64,000 nt of DNA from Rhizophagus clarus (GCA_015698045.1 BLAL01000321.1:186001-250000); one strand, 5' to 3'; shown: positions 47,707-59,695, counted from the first letter of the stretch. Numbers and translations: made by a program. Notes: generated from the sequence alone by a model not told the origin.

Positions 47707-48373
47707 ATAAAATATTTATAATACTTATAAGAATATTAAAGTATTGTATTATAATAGACAGAATGTGTTCATACCAGTAATAATCCTAATTAAAGGTTTG
47801 CTAGCAAAATTAATATCATAAATAAATAAATTAATTAATTAAAATTAAATACACATCGTCCAAATCGAAAATGCAATGTGTTATATTCATTAGCGATTAG
47901 AAAGAAAAATAGTGATAGATTTCTATTTATATAGCGGATTTAATAATTGTATTGTAAAATTGTATTATTACTTTTTGTATTATCGTTATTATCTTATGTG
48001 ATATTATAAAACAACTGTATTACTGTATTACCAAAAAAGTAACATTAACATGTTCAAAAAATGATACAATTATTGTTTTTCTTTTATAGATATTCTAGTA
48101 TTTGAGACAGATCAACATTTCATCATGTATTGTTGTATTTTCACGGTATTATAGTCAGTTATTTTGTTTATCTAAAAATATTTAAATTTTTTTAACTTAA
48201 ATATTTTAAAATTTAATTTTCTTTGATTTCATTGAAATTTCAATATGCATTGTATCATTTATAAATCATAAAATTATTTTTCTTTGATTTCATTGAAATT
48301 TCAATATGCATTGTATCATTTATAAATCATAAAATTATTTTTCTTTGATTTCATTGAAATTTTAATGTGCATT
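47707..48373 (-). repeat. Inverted duplicate of the HAD-gene 5' region (partner 60557-61222)
   Basis: The reverse complement matches 60557-61222 along its length. It includes three tandem copies of a 63-bp unit (TTTCTTTGATTTCATTGAAA...) at 48218-48373. It also includes exon 1 of the phosphatase at 47855-47890, reading MNITHCIFDLDD, in which Gly of the DxDG motif has become Asp. The duplication stops before exon 2, so this copy has only the promoter region and first exon. Confidence 0.9.
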
Positions 48374-48975
48374 ATTCTGCCATATATTATAATAAATTTT
48401 TTAAATTAAGTAGTTCAATAAATGCAGCTTTTGAATAATTATGTCTGAATTAATTCAATAATTCAAATTACAAGCCGATAATTAATCATTTGTATTTATT
48501 TATGAATACAGATTGAAATAAAATTGATTTTACTAATAATTTTATGCGAATTTAAATTTTTTTTTAAAATTCTTGATCTAATTCAATTCATGTATTATAC
48601 GGGCCAATTCGGAACTACCAAGAATTTATTAACAACATTGTTTACGAATCAGCTTATATTAGAGTAATTAGACGACAGTACTTGTGAATAAGTCATGCAT
48701 AAAAATTACTTTATTTTTTTTTTTTGGAATATGAGTTGTTTGTGTTATTACATTACTTAAGAATTCGATTGCGCATATGGATTCTGGAGTTTTTGCCATT
48801 ATTTCTAATTTCTTATTGTTTTTATTTCTCTCTCAATATCTTGAACAACACCGTATGTTTCTTTAATAAGTTTCTATATGATTAATCATGTTTTAACTTA
48901 TTATAGTATTGTGCGATATTGGTTAAAATTCATAAAATTACTTTATATCTGTACCTTAATTATCCATAGCATCTC
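48374..48975. other. AT-rich interval, nothing recognised
   Basis: No ORF or element termini were found. It separates the HAD-gene fragment from the decayed gene that follows. Confidence 0.35.
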
Positions 48976-51055
48976 AATCATATATGGAGCTTCTTTCACT
49001 TTCTATTGGGATTATAACTTCTTTAACCTTTCTAATCCTTCCAATTTCACAATATAGATCGTATTGTATTAAAGTGGCTTTCCATCTAATACACAAATAC
49101 ACATTATTGAATGGTAATACGAAATTTATCGAAATTTTTGAAAACCAAAACTTACCATGTATATGTAATCCATACAATAAAATCTTATTAAATAACATTT
49201 AGCCATCTTGCTATAGTAAATAAGAAGACTATTAAAACAATCATATAGTAACCTAACCAATTTATCGTAATCCTTGATTTCTAACTCGTCAGGTGTATTT
49301 GGTTTTTTTGCTTCACATAAGAAAAAGTATAACTTGACACCTTCATCTTCCGATTCAAATGGAGAATAAGAAATGGCCGCGTCTACCTTTTTGGTAACGC
49401 TTTTTGAAATATTTTTTAAACTGTTCAACACCATATTTTCATCAATTTCTTCATATAACATTTCAAATGGTTGTCTATGTAAGTTGTTCTTTCTTTCCAT
49501 TGAACTGTAAGTGGGATGTTCCGGCCTATAAAATGATGTAATTTTAAAGATATAATTTAAAAACAAAAATTAATTATAAAAATAATAATATTAAAGCATA
49601 CTTTTCAAAGTTTGAGTATATTAATAAATTAACAAACAAATCCAATGGTAATAATAAAAAATCAAACAAATAGTTTGATTTTGAAAACTGTTTCGGAGGA
49701 TTTTTCCAATTAAATAACCTGCCATTTACAATAGACAGCATTAATTAATAAATAAAATATATTATTAATTTTATGATAATATAAAGAGTTACTTACCACT
49801 TTGTTAAAATGGTCTTAGAACTTTTTAACTCAATCAAATTAAAGTCTTCACACAAAAGGTTATCGACTCCATTATAGATACTATTGTCAAAATTTGATGC
49901 TTCTTTATCAAACAAATCCAAAATACTCTGAAAAGAGTTGTAAAAATCTGTATCCTCTAAACTAGGAACATTACTAACACATGCAATTTTAGAAAATTGT
50001 CCATTACCCAAAAGAAATTCCCATATTTATACGTATCTATGACTTGACTAAAAAATATGTTCATAATTGAAAGTGAAAGCAATTGTTCATTTAAACTATG
50101 TAATTTATGTAGTTTAATATTTAATTTCGCGTTCTTTTCCTATTGATTAAACAAATTAATTAGTATAAAAAATATAAAAACATTTCTTGACATAATAAAC
50201 TTTCTTACAAATAAATTAATCGCATCTTTTTTTATGTTTAGTGTCAAATTTTCTATTATTATCGTCTTTTGCTTATCTGCGATTGATTTAATTAAAGATA
50301 AATATTCATCTAATTCTTTAATTGATTTCGATGACTGTATTATTTTTAGAAGAATAGTAGTATTATCAGAACTTTCAAAATGTTCTATAACAAAGCAAAA
50401 TCATAATCAAATATCAACTTAACGACCAGTTTAATGGACTAATAATTTTTTGCTCAAAGAGCTTAATCATGCATAATTTATTGCAGTACAGTTGTTAATC
50501 TCTTAAAATTCTTGTAAATAAAACATTTCTTCAATATTCTAATCAAACGAAAATTTGAATTTATTTTACTGTGTTTTTAAGGAAATTAACTCTTTCCTCA
50601 AGTAAAACAAGCTTTTTTTCATTCTCTATATTGATAAAACATATTAATTTTTCAAACTCAGCCTAATGATATTTAATGCAATTCTTATGTCTCTCTTATT
50701 CGTCTGAACCATAATAATCAATATCGAGATTAATAAGAATTCTCTGAATATAAAGAATGTTTTTAATATTGTTAAGAAGAGTGCTGCAATCAATTATTAA
50801 GTAAATTTTATTTATTAAAAATCATACGATTTTATTTGATAAACGTTTGTAATCACCTTTGATATTGATGCTAAACTACGAATGATTCTGCAATTTACCA
50901 ATCCACAGTTTAATCTCTTCTAAGTTTGGTTCAAAATGCTTATTATCTTTATAACAAGTTTCATGTGTAATAAATAAATTATAAAGTTTTTTATTATATT
51001 TTGTTTCATCGATGATATCTTTTGTTTCTGAAAGGTCTTTATCACTTTTTTATTT
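48976..51055 (-). pseudogene. Decayed coiled-coil plus PD-(D/E)XK-like gene
   Basis: From the 5' side on the minus strand: a segment at 51055-50880 (DLSETKDIIDETKYNKKLYN); Lys/Glu/Leu-rich coiled-coil pieces at 50640-50580 (IENEKKLVLLEERVNFLK) and 50430-50200 (IKELDEYLSLIKSIADKQKT); an exon at 50011-49795 (MGNGQFSKIACV) with a good GTAAGT donor; an exon near 49720-49605 that needs a frameshift; and an exon at 49544-49126. The last shows VDAAISYS...LYFFLCEAKKP, a D...ExK arrangement like PD-(D/E)XK nucleases. Downstream pieces lie in conflicting frames. Nuclease resemblance is inference; the gene is not intact. Confidence 0.55.
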
Positions 51056-51770
51056 TGTTTGTACATTTTGCTAAAAAGCTGTGATGTGCGCTTGGAAGAT
51101 TGGAAGCACCTTTGGAAGCACCTTTGGAAGGTTTGGAAGCATAATTTTCTAATAAATCATTTGGAATTGGAAGCTTCCAATCAAAATTTTAACTGTTTGA
51201 AGCATAAAATGCTAAACAGTATATACATCATATCATGTGACAACTTGTGCGACATAAAAATCTATATTAATCTCAGGAACATTATATATCCAAGATCTCA
51301 GTTGTTATTATGTTTTCGTTGAGTTGTTTGACAAGTATCAGTGTGATTTATAAACTTTTAAGCAATTATTGTATATAAGAGACAATCAATCAAATAAAAA
51401 TTTATTATTATCAGTTTTAAAGTTAAATAAAAAATAACGAAAATAAGTTAACGATATCTTACAAACTACCTTTCTATACTTCATGCATAGATACGTATGA
51501 TTAAATTTATCAAATTATCAGAATAAAACAATTAATTATAAATTCACCTTAGATATTATTGAAAATGGCTTTTTTTGGCAAATATTGTAGGTATTAATGC
51601 ATTTATTTTATCAAATTTATTAATTAACTAATTCAAATTGCTAACTACTTACAACGATTTACGCAAGAGTTATAAAATACTCAATTTGCACGGCAGTTAG
51701 TGCTATTCTTTGGGGGTTTGATACTTTCAACTTATCATTATACGTTGTGATGATAATAGTAAGGTTATCA
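51056..51770. repeat. TTGGAAGC short repeats and spacer
   Basis: At 51090-51185 the word TTGGAAGC(A) recurs six times, once as the palindrome TTGGAAGCTTCCAA. The 87-aa ORF over it is a by-product. The rest of the interval has no recognised content. Confidence 0.5.
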
Positions 51771-52071
51771 TTTTAATTTTCATGAAAATGGAGCATGATC
51801 ATTTGCTCTCCCATTGACATTTGTGGTTGGTATGCCTTCAATAATATGTTTTTTGCTTGAGAATGTGAAAACATAAAATCGTACATATTAACTAACAAAT
51901 AATATTTGTTTCTTGATAGAGAATTACAAACTTAGCATTTTAATTACTTTGAAAATGAAGCATGAGCATTTGCTCCCGTGTTGACATTTGTGGTTATTAC
52001 GCCATCAAGAATATGTTTTTTGCTTGAAAATGTGAAAACATAAAATCGTACATATTAAAATAACAAATAAT

Positions 52072-53991
52072 GGGAACTCTCTCCCATATTTTCAAAAACC
52101 ATTTTTTTTACAGAAAATATGTCGTCAAAATTTGAGAGTAAAAATGTCTTTGAGCCACTTTTACAAGGCTTAGAAAACCTCCAAGACACTAAATTTCTTA
52201 AAGCTAAGATAAGAAGGACTTCCTTTCTTGAAAACTTCCATAGACTTATGCTTGCCTCACTGGACGATATGCCAAAAAATTTTTTTCACCTTCCCTTCGA
52301 TGCCCAACGGTCTTATATGATAAAGACTTACGGTGAAAGTGCAGAACTGACCATATATAACGAGTGGGTTCTAAAACTACAAGGGCCAAATATTTTTTTC
52401 TCGCTCTTGTTCCAGTCAGCTCTGTCAGCAGCAGCAGACGCTTATGATAACACAGCAGGTCTCGGCTTATGCGACCCGTACTCCCCCTCTTCTGATGAGG
52501 AGGATATGGATGAAGACGAAGACCATGATATCTTAATAAGCTCCTCACCACCCGCTACCTCTTCTATAGCACCTCCTTCATCCTCTTCGAAAACTACTGC
52601 GGTTATTCCTCTGCAGCCCTCTTTCTCATCCTCTTCTGGTCCAGCGCTTACTGTCGTTCAGCCTGTAAAGGCTGCAAAGAACATGGGAACGAAGAAAGAT
52701 TCTCGTAATCTTCTAACCAGAAAAGGAAAAAAAGTGCACCAATCAGAGTCGATTAAAGAGACTGGTACTCCCGCTGATCCCAAGAAGAAATCCAAGAAAT
52801 CACGGGTTCTCTGTGATTTGCAGATCTATAAGATGAAGATCGTCATTCCTGTCTCAGAAACTGAAAAGAACCATATCAGAGACATTCTTATATACGACAT
52901 CCCAGCGAAGTTTTCCCCTGAAAATATTCTGAATGAATTGACCGCTTGGGGAAAAACCCTCAGTATATCAACGAAATGACAGCATAAGTTTCAGACCGTC
53001 CGGGTCAAGATTATACTGAACGACTTCACTAGACCAACTTTCGATCGGGAGGAATGGTCGTTTACCCTTGGAAGTCACGTGGTCCGCTGGTTCCCTGCCT
53101 CGTTTACTTTAAAACAACGTTAACAAAGAAGTATTTTTAGCGCGGCTATAGAAGGTCTCCCGGATGAAGTACTTACTGACCCTCTATTACACAAATATAA
53201 ACCCGATGGTTGGTTATCCGACTTCGGGTTCAAATCGTATAAAATCCTCTGAACTGTGCTGAATTCAAATACGCTTGTGGGATATTTCGAAAAATATTCA
53301 GATCTTAGGACTGCTCTAGAAACCCCACTCTCGTACGGTAAGAATTTTTTCAAATGGAAGAAGAATTCTCCAGTTCAACAAAAGAAGAAGGCGTCTTCGA
53401 CCCCTTCAAAATGAGCTTCGCAAAACGCTGATAAATCTAGCCACAGCAACAAGAACCGTGTCTCGAAAAATCAGAACGGTGGTTACGCTCAGCATACCCG
53501 TCCTTCTATATCAACATCAGGACACAACAACACTGACACTAATAAGATGGAATTGGTTAAGTTGGTGTTGTCGCTTTTACAATAGGTGGATAGGGATTCT
53601 AGGAGTTGTAGTTTAAAATTTCTCATTTTCGTTATTGTAGTAGTTTGGTGTTTTCCCTTTTTTTAATTTTCCTTGGCTATTCTTTGGAGGGGAGGTGTTG
53701 GGTTTACTAACTTTTCTCTTTCAGTTATCGTTTCCTGGGGAAACTCAAGATGCGATTTTTTTTTGTGTGTAAGGGTTCAGAAGAAGTTCCCTAGGAATTA
53801 CTTAACTGGTCTTGGCTGGTTATTTTTGGTCTTGTACCAACGGCTGACGGCCTCGCATTGTTGAATCGGTGGGGGTTAGATCAATTACTAGTCAAATTGT
53901 GGTTTTATATTCTAACCAATATAAACTGTTTGTATATGTTGTTGTATCTCGGTTAAGTTGATAACATTAATAAATAAATAAATAAATAAAT
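52072..53991 (+). mobile_element. ORF1-only LINE-like retrotransposon, copy 2
   Basis: A perfect 15-bp duplication aaaataacaaataat lies at 52057-52071 and 53992-54006. The 3' end is a run of ATAA units (53966-53991). The element spans one ORF and a 3' UTR of about 400 bp, with no reverse transcriptase, endonuclease or second ORF. With copy 1 at 50-2076 it defines a family of element length about 1.9-2.0 kb, so absence of ORF2 is not a chance truncation: both copies keep the same 5' start. Confidence 0.92.
52119..53585 (+). pseudogene. ORF1-like protein, one frame with four internal stops
   Basis: A single frame of 488 codons runs from ATG 52119 to TAG 53583-53585, interrupted by TGA at 52977-52979 and three further stops near 53122, 53250 and 53412, but without frameshifts. 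The N-terminal 110 residues are predicted helical (LENFHRLMLASLDDMPKNFF). An acidic stretch SSDEEDMDEDEDHD, a Ser/Pro-rich linker and a basic KKKSKKSRVL follow. A folded C-terminal region contains IRDILIYDIPAKFSPENILN and WSFTLGSHVVRWF, resembling an RNA-recognition-type fold by its beta/alpha pattern. The C-terminus is Asn/Ser-rich. An ORF1p-like role is inferred from position and composition. Confidence 0.75.
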
Positions 53992-54311
53992 AAAATAACA
54001 AATAATATTTGTTCTTTTGATAGACAGTAACATGTTTAATATTATAAAGGCATTGAGAATAATCCATGAGCATTTGCTCTCAGGTTGACATTAGTGGTTG
54101 GTACGTCATCAATTATATGATTTTTGTATGGGAATGTGAAGACATCAAATTGTACATATTAACTAACAAATAGTATTTGTTCCTTTATTGACTTAATTTT
54201 ATAAAAGATTTGAGAATGTTGCATGGGCGCTCATATTACAAATCATCCAAATTAATCCAATATTACTTCGGATTTCGGAATATTGAAAAAAATTATAGTA
54301 CATAAAAACCC

Positions 54312-54411
54312 TAATTTTCGAGAAATCTGGATGGCCCTAATGTAATTTACCTTATTTTTATAAATACGCACTATGTAATTCGTTAGGACTATCCAGATTT
54401 CTCGAAAATTA
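54312..54411. mobile_element. 100-bp hairpin MITE
   Basis: TAATTTTCGAGAAATCTGGA at the left end is matched by TCCAGATTTCTCGAAAATTA at the right end, and complementarity continues inward (TGGCCCTAATG against CGTTAGGACTA). A target duplication could not be assigned because the ends are AT-rich. Confidence 0.75.
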
Positions 54412-54611
54412 CATTTAAATTAACAACAGTTATGTAATAATTTGTGTTCTCTTAATTTTTCTTTTATACAAGTGGATAATACATTGTAATACGTAATAAA
54501 CCATTAGTATTATACGTACTGATTATTGAATAATATTAAGTATTATTACAAATGCATTATCATAAATGCATTGTATTATCAATTAAATTTTCTTGAAATA
54601 CTATAACGAAA

Positions 54612-54785
54612 ATGAAACAAAAAAAATGCGATCAATGCAATACTCCTTCAACAACTATTAAATGGAATTATGATTCAATAAATCAAAGCTGTCCTATAAA
54701 TGGTTGTATTTTTAATTGGTATCATGATCATAAATTATGTAAAATGTGTCTTATAATGATAAAAATTATAATAAATAATAAATAA
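54612..54785 (+). CDS. Small zinc-ribbon-like protein, 57 aa
   Basis: ATG 54612 to TAA 54783-54785. It begins MKQKKCDQCNTPSTTIKW, giving C-x2-C, then SCPINGCIFNWYHDHKLCKMC, giving C-x4-C-x7-H-x2-C-x2-C. The second half aligns with the minus-strand ORF at 46676-46846 in both spacing and the Y-[ED]-S block. Seven or eight metal-ligand residues in 57 aa argue against a chance ORF. I know no named family. It may act in nucleic-acid or protein binding; that is a guess. Confidence 0.5.
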   Translation: MKQKKCDQCNTPSTTIKWNYDSINQSCPINGCIFNWYHDHKLCKMCLIMIKIIINNK

Positions 54786-54996
54786 TACTGCATCTATTGC
54801 ATTATCACTCAAAAAAAAATATCTTACAAAAATAATAACTACGGATTAAATAAATTATTATGTTGAGAGTCATAAAATGATTTGATGAAGCGTGACGATG
54901 ATGTTAATTTATTAATCGCACGACATACTGCTTCATCTATTTGATGCTCGACAATATTCCTTATATATAGTTTTCTCCAGCTAATCACTTCTGGCC

Positions 54997-55173
54997 TTAA
55001 GCACCTGTCTCAGCTTCATTTCTCACCCTCATCCTCAGCAACCTCCTTTTAAGTTTGGGAATCTTTGCATTCTCGGCCTCGATCTCAGCAAATTTCTTTC
55101 TAAGCTCAGCAATCTCAACCAAGATCTTTGTATTTAATTCTCTTAATGAATCAGAGGATTGAGCGTATGACAT
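54997..55173 (-). CDS. Short coiled-coil protein of the SLRE/AELRKKFAE family, 58 aa
   Basis: ATG 55173 to TAA 54997. The sequence is one heptad-type coil (LRELNTKILVEIAELRKKFA, then EIEAENAKIPKLKRRLL). I recall this low-complexity coil as a frequent module in Rhizophagus proteins, where it is usually part of a longer protein, so this copy is short and may be a fragment. The partner is unknown. Confidence 0.55.
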   Translation of the reverse strand: MSYAQSSDSLRELNTKILVEIAELRKKFAEIEAENAKIPKLKRRLLRMRVRNEAETGA

Positions 55174-55882
55174 TCAACAAATGTAAAGAATCGCCTTATT
55201 AATGCAGAATTAAAAAATAAATACAATGATACATGACGTCTTTTTTTCTATACTAGTTCTTGAGTTTTCCAGCATAAGACTTCTATCATACACACTCTCA
55301 TTAATAGGAAAAGTAAATGGTGTTCGCGAACTCAATAATACCTCGACATTCCCATTATCATTGTCATTGCATTCGCCAGTAGTGCTAAATTAATTATGAC
55401 CCAGTCGAACCCTGTCCAAACGATACCATGGATAGGTTAAATAATTTTTTTTTATTCTAGTAAAAATATCTCATGAAATTGTTTTAAAAAAAAGAAAAAT
55501 TTTACTATTATTTTTTTTTAATGCCTAAACACTAAACAAAGTTAGAAGCAATCAGATCACGTGAATTAAACACAATAGAAAAACTAAACTGATTTAGCTG
55601 TAAAAAATGTCAGGTGTAACTGTATTTTAATAATTTTTATATATAATGAATGATTTGGATAGTAAAACCTACAATACGATGTAAATGCCGAATTGTCTTA
55701 GTAATGCACTGTGTGGAAGAACACTAACAACCAATTTCGCAATATAATTCCAATTTACTTGGCTACCCTTTTTTGCGTTAATTTGAACCGAATCGGTGGT
55801 CCCAACTGATCCTGATCTAAATTATTATAATAAAAATTTAATTTCCTCATCTACAAACTTTACATCAAAATAAACGCCACAA
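55174..55882. other. Intergenic interval, nothing recognised
   Basis: No supported ORF or element end. It lies downstream of the 11-exon gene on the minus strand. Confidence 0.4.
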
Positions 55883-58828
55883 CTAAAAAAAAATACTATA
55901 CTTAATAACAAAACTCTCTTCTTTTTTTTGAGGAGTATCTGAATTTGATGGCAAGTGTGGCAAGTGTGTTTTTGTTTGCTTTGGTGATAGTGGAGGTATT
56001 GTACTCGAAGTTTCACATGAGTTCAGTAATTGTTGTAACTGATCCTCTTCATTAAAATTGACCTCGTCTTCCTGCTCAACCAAGCGGATTGCGTTGGCAA
56101 CAATTGTCTGCAGGAATTAAAAGTACAAAGAAATTTTTAGATACTGAGATAGGAAGTTATAAAACCAGCAATAGATATTCTAAAAAATTCACTTTCGCCA
56201 TCCATGCCATTAAAATGGTCGGAAGTGCCTTTGTGCCAAACTCGTCAACTTGTGAAGGGATGCTAAAAGATTTCGAACGTGAGATACGACATGTATATCC
56301 AGAAGGAGAATCGAGCCTCAGCATCATCATTATGAGCCCTTGATAAATGATCAAAAGCTGAATTAAGAAAAAAACTGATTGGGACTTAACAAGTAGCAAC
56401 ATACCTGCATGCAAGAACCCGATTGTTTCCATTTTTCGAATCTTTTGTTCATCCCAATCAACGGCTACGCAGAGATTGTAAAACATATCCTTCATCATCT
56501 TAGGAGTTTTTAGGCCTCTCTCCCGCAATAATTTGGTGTCATTTTCTCCCTTATAAAAGATCCCAGCTTCAGAACATCCGTATTCCGAAATGATTTTACG
56601 AATGATCAGATCTCCTTTTCGACCCAATATCTTCCTTTTGACCTTTATTAGCGCAGAAACGGTCCGCTTCTTATTCTTCCTTTCAGATGACGCAAGACTG
56701 CAAGATTCGCCTCTGTGGAAAGAATAATTTTGATTGGAAAAAAAATTGGTTCATAATTCCAAAGAAAGGAATCTACTAACCTCACAGCCTCTACATCTTT
56801 CAAGTTTTCAAATGCCTTATCAATAAAGCTCCAAACGTGCAATAACAACCACATTTCCAAGTGATCCTTCTTGAGACTGTTTGCTTCATATTCCCGCAAC
56901 CTATAAAATAGTTAGATTAGAGTTCAGTTCAAAGAGACATAAAGAGGCACAGATATAATCTAACAGTACATACAAATTATAAACTGTGTTTCGTATCCAG
57001 TCACGATCAAAATCTTTCTGCCGATCGAAATTTTGATCCATATCTTCTTGCCGAAAAACTAATCGTCTGAGATCAGCAGTTGTTTTCTGCTCAAAAAGAC
57101 ATAATCTTAAAGAAACTATATATTTACATATAACAAATAATAAAGGTATATATAACAACTTACAGGACGGAAGCTGTTAAGATATGTCAAAAGTTCCTTG
57201 GGAATTGTTGGGAGTGATTTTGCTTGAAAACTCCGAATCTCAACCAGTTCATCTTTTGTAAAAATGCCTTCATTCAAATAGTTTTCATCATCTGGATCTA
57301 ATATAAAGGAATGGGAAAGACTATTGATGAAATAAAATGAGATATCATCATGTTAATACAATCGTTAATGTAAACAAACACAAAACTTACTGCTCCCGGG
57401 TGCATTTCAGTCCAAAGTCATAAAGTTTGTCTTCTACAACAGTTCCAGTACTCAACAGCCATTTTTTTGAAGTTTCCATATTGTTATATTTTTGACGGAA
57501 TTTTTCATAATCTGATGCTGACATCTGTCCATCATCATCCGGGCCTTCGGCATTGCTTTCAGCATCTATTTGTGGCGAGTCAAAACAATTTATATCTTGC
57601 TCAGACTCGTGACCATTTGACTTTAAAAAAAAGCAGTAATTAGAAAGATAAAAAAGCAAGTAAAGCGATAATCAATCAAACTTTTATTAAAAACTTACCA
57701 AAAAAGAGAATTGGTCATCGGGTTCATTTTCCTCAGTTGAACTCAATGATTTATAATGTCTTTCTGCACTTCGTTCTGATGGATACATTCGTTGTTCTGA
57801 AGTTCGTATCTCGTCATCACCAATAGTAGTCTTGGTCTATATACCCAAAAGGTTTGTTTCGTTTATATAACAAATTTAGGAAGGACCTTTAATCTAAAAT
57901 TACACATTCTCGGTTAAAGATACTTACAGGCTTTTGTACTTTCCCCCTTTTGGTTGGTGTATTACTCTCTTCGATGATCGAATCTTCCATTCCATCTTCG
58001 CTCATATCATCAGATTCTGTTGGATCAATTGGAATTTTCTTTTTCTTGTTTTCAGATTTATAAGTCGATTTTCGCTTCAAAACTATTATTTCATATGATA
58101 AAAAAAGGCTCAGCACATAATTAAACACATAATATAGATGAGTTTAAATGTTTACCAGGTTTTATAGTATCGCGCGTGGTGTTAGAAAGCGCCTCGTTGA
58201 AATCGTAATGTAAGTTTAGCATTTGGTGAACTAAACTTTTGGCATTCATATCAGATGCTCTTTTTAACGTTTTCATAACAGTAGAACTATTGCTCCAGAA
58301 GACCTTTACTTTGAACGATTTCGAATCCTTCTATATGTGAAAAATTAAAAGTTGGTTGCTGTGATTCATTCAGACGCATCTGAAAGAAAAAGTACACCCG
58401 AATTCATAGACGCATCCTGAGAAGACGCATCTCCCGGGAATTAAGACTCATCCTAGTACTTTCAGCAATTAATAACGGAACTATAACAAAGCACTTTTCT
58501 AGACTCATCCAGAAAAATTCAGACGCATCCCAGCTTTGCTATAAGTCCCGAAATAAACGATAAACAAAAAAAGTTTTCAAACCTCAAATGTATCCAAGCA
58601 TTGTGACGCCAACTGTGTTACTGATTTATCGTCACTAGTCTCCAGTAATTGAGGATTGCGAGAAAGTTGCTCCAGACAAATCTTGTATAACAAGTGCTCA
58701 TCTTGTTTTTCACCGAATTCATTTGCGTATACTATGCTCCACTGTAGAAATTCCACCAGGCTCCATGTTCTGTTCTCTTTAAAGTAAGCGAGCCTACGTT
58801 CCCAACGAGTATTTTTAATACTATTCAT
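55883..58828 (-). CDS. Large multi-exon protein, 670 aa, possible PD-(D/E)XK-like fold
   Basis: Eleven exons: 58828-58583, 58330-58156, 58082-57928, 57836-57699, 57620-57391, 57320-57164, 57086-56974, 56900-56781, 56712-56405, 56338-56193 and 56107-55883. All junctions are GT-AG and the joined 2013 nt stay in frame to a TAG. N-terminal residues 1-140 are folded (WSLVEFLQWSIVYANEFGEK). Residues about 145-300 are acidic and low-complexity with a basic KSENKKKKIP patch that could be a nuclear signal. Then come ILDPDDENYLNEGIFTKDEL, an Asp/Arg-rich helix, and RGESCSLASSERKNKKRT. GRKGDLIIRKIISEYGCSEAG follows the D...E spacing of PD-(D/E)XK proteins. The C-terminal part has SGYTCRISRSKSFSIPSQ and an acidic tail. 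I believe this is a Glomeromycota-expanded family of unknown function; the nuclease link is inference. Intron 1 is unusually long (252 bp). Confidence 0.85.
58331..58582. repeat. Repeated AGACGCATC words inside intron 1 of the 670-aa gene
   Basis: CAGACGCATC, AGACGCATCC and GACTCATCC recur about seven times within this 252-bp intron, whereas the other introns of the gene are mostly under 100 bp. It could be an insertion or a local expansion. Confidence 0.5.
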
Positions 58829-58929
58829 TGTTTAGCGACGCGTCTGTGAAGCCCTTAACTGTTAATATGATTATATGAGATCTGATTGATTAGTTAATCA
58901 GTTACGCAACTGGTTATGTAGCGCAGGAG

Positions 58930-59266
58930 CAGGGACGATGATTTTCTGCGGCGAAATTTTGTAAAATCTGCCGGCGATTTAATCAAAATCTGCTTATTTC
59001 TGCGATATTAACAAAAAAGTTTATTTCTGCGCATTTCTGCTATGTTTTTTTGGGAATTCTGCTTATTTCTGCCAAATTTTACCAAACTACGTGATAAGGG
59101 AAACGAGTTAACACAAAGAATACTTCTCAAAAAAAACAAAAAAAAAATTTTTAACATATTTGATTGGTTAATAATGTAACACAATAAAAAATTCAATATC
59201 TGCTTTTAATTTCAATTTCGGACAATTCTGCGGCTTTCTGCTTAAAGCAGAAATTCATCGTCCCTG
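58930..59266. mobile_element. 337-bp hAT-type MITE
   Basis: The ends CAGGGACGATGATTTTCTGC and GCAGAAATTCATCGTCCCTG are inverted repeats with one difference. The flanks cgcaggag (58922-58929) and cacaggag (59267-59274) are an 8-bp duplication with one mismatch. About ten sub-terminal ATTTCTGC/AATCTGC words cluster near the ends. It lies just upstream of the 670-aa gene's start codon. Confidence 0.88.
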
Positions 59267-59460
59267 CACAGGAGCAAAAACGTTACTTGTAATTTGTGGC
59301 ACGATTGCACGAATTGGATATTTGGATTGAGGTGTCGAGATTCTGGTTTGACGGTGTATAGATCAATTGAAATTAATAATTTAAAAAAAAAAGTCATATC
59401 AAGTAAATATGGTTAATTTGTTTTATAAAATACCAGAAATAATAAAGTATTGATAAAAAA

Positions 59461-59695
59461 AACTGAGTGGCTGCAGCGTGTTGCTGCAAAGCGAAAATAC
59501 TGAGTGGCTGCAGCGTGTTGCTGCAAGCGAAAATACTGAGTGGCTGCAGCGTGTTGCTGCAAAGCGAAAATACTGAGTGGCTGCAGCGTGTTGCTGCAAA
59601 GCGAAAATACTGAGTGGCTGCAGCGTGTTGCTGCAAAGCGAAAAAACTGAATGGCTGCAGCGTGTTGCTGCAAGCGAAAAAAAACTGAGTAGCAT
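59461..59695 (+). repeat. 37-bp minisatellite, about six units
   Basis: The unit ACTGAGTGGCTGCAGCGTGT + TGCTGCAAAGCGAAAAT repeats six times with 1-2-bp length changes, then a truncated ACTGAGTAGC. The unit is relatively GC-rich and holds GCTGCAGC. Three overlapping minus-strand ORFs (FAATRCSHSVFSL and variants) arise because 37 is not a multiple of three and are artefacts. Confidence 0.92.

Larger units (their letters stand above)
51780..54230 (+). repeat. About four tandem units of a 160-170-bp repeat, split by a retroelement
   Basis: GAGCATGATCATTTGCTC/GAGCATTTGCTC followed by GACATTTGTGGTTGGTA and ATAAAATCGTACATATTAAC recurs at about 51788, 51956, 54063 and 54218. The ORF1-only element (52072-53991) inserted within the third unit. 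No coding sequence belongs to the repeat. Confidence 0.8.

Noticed and set aside
56089..56343. 84-aa plus-strand ORF
   Set aside because: Antisense to exon 10 and intron of the 670-aa gene, whose splicing and frame are consistent.
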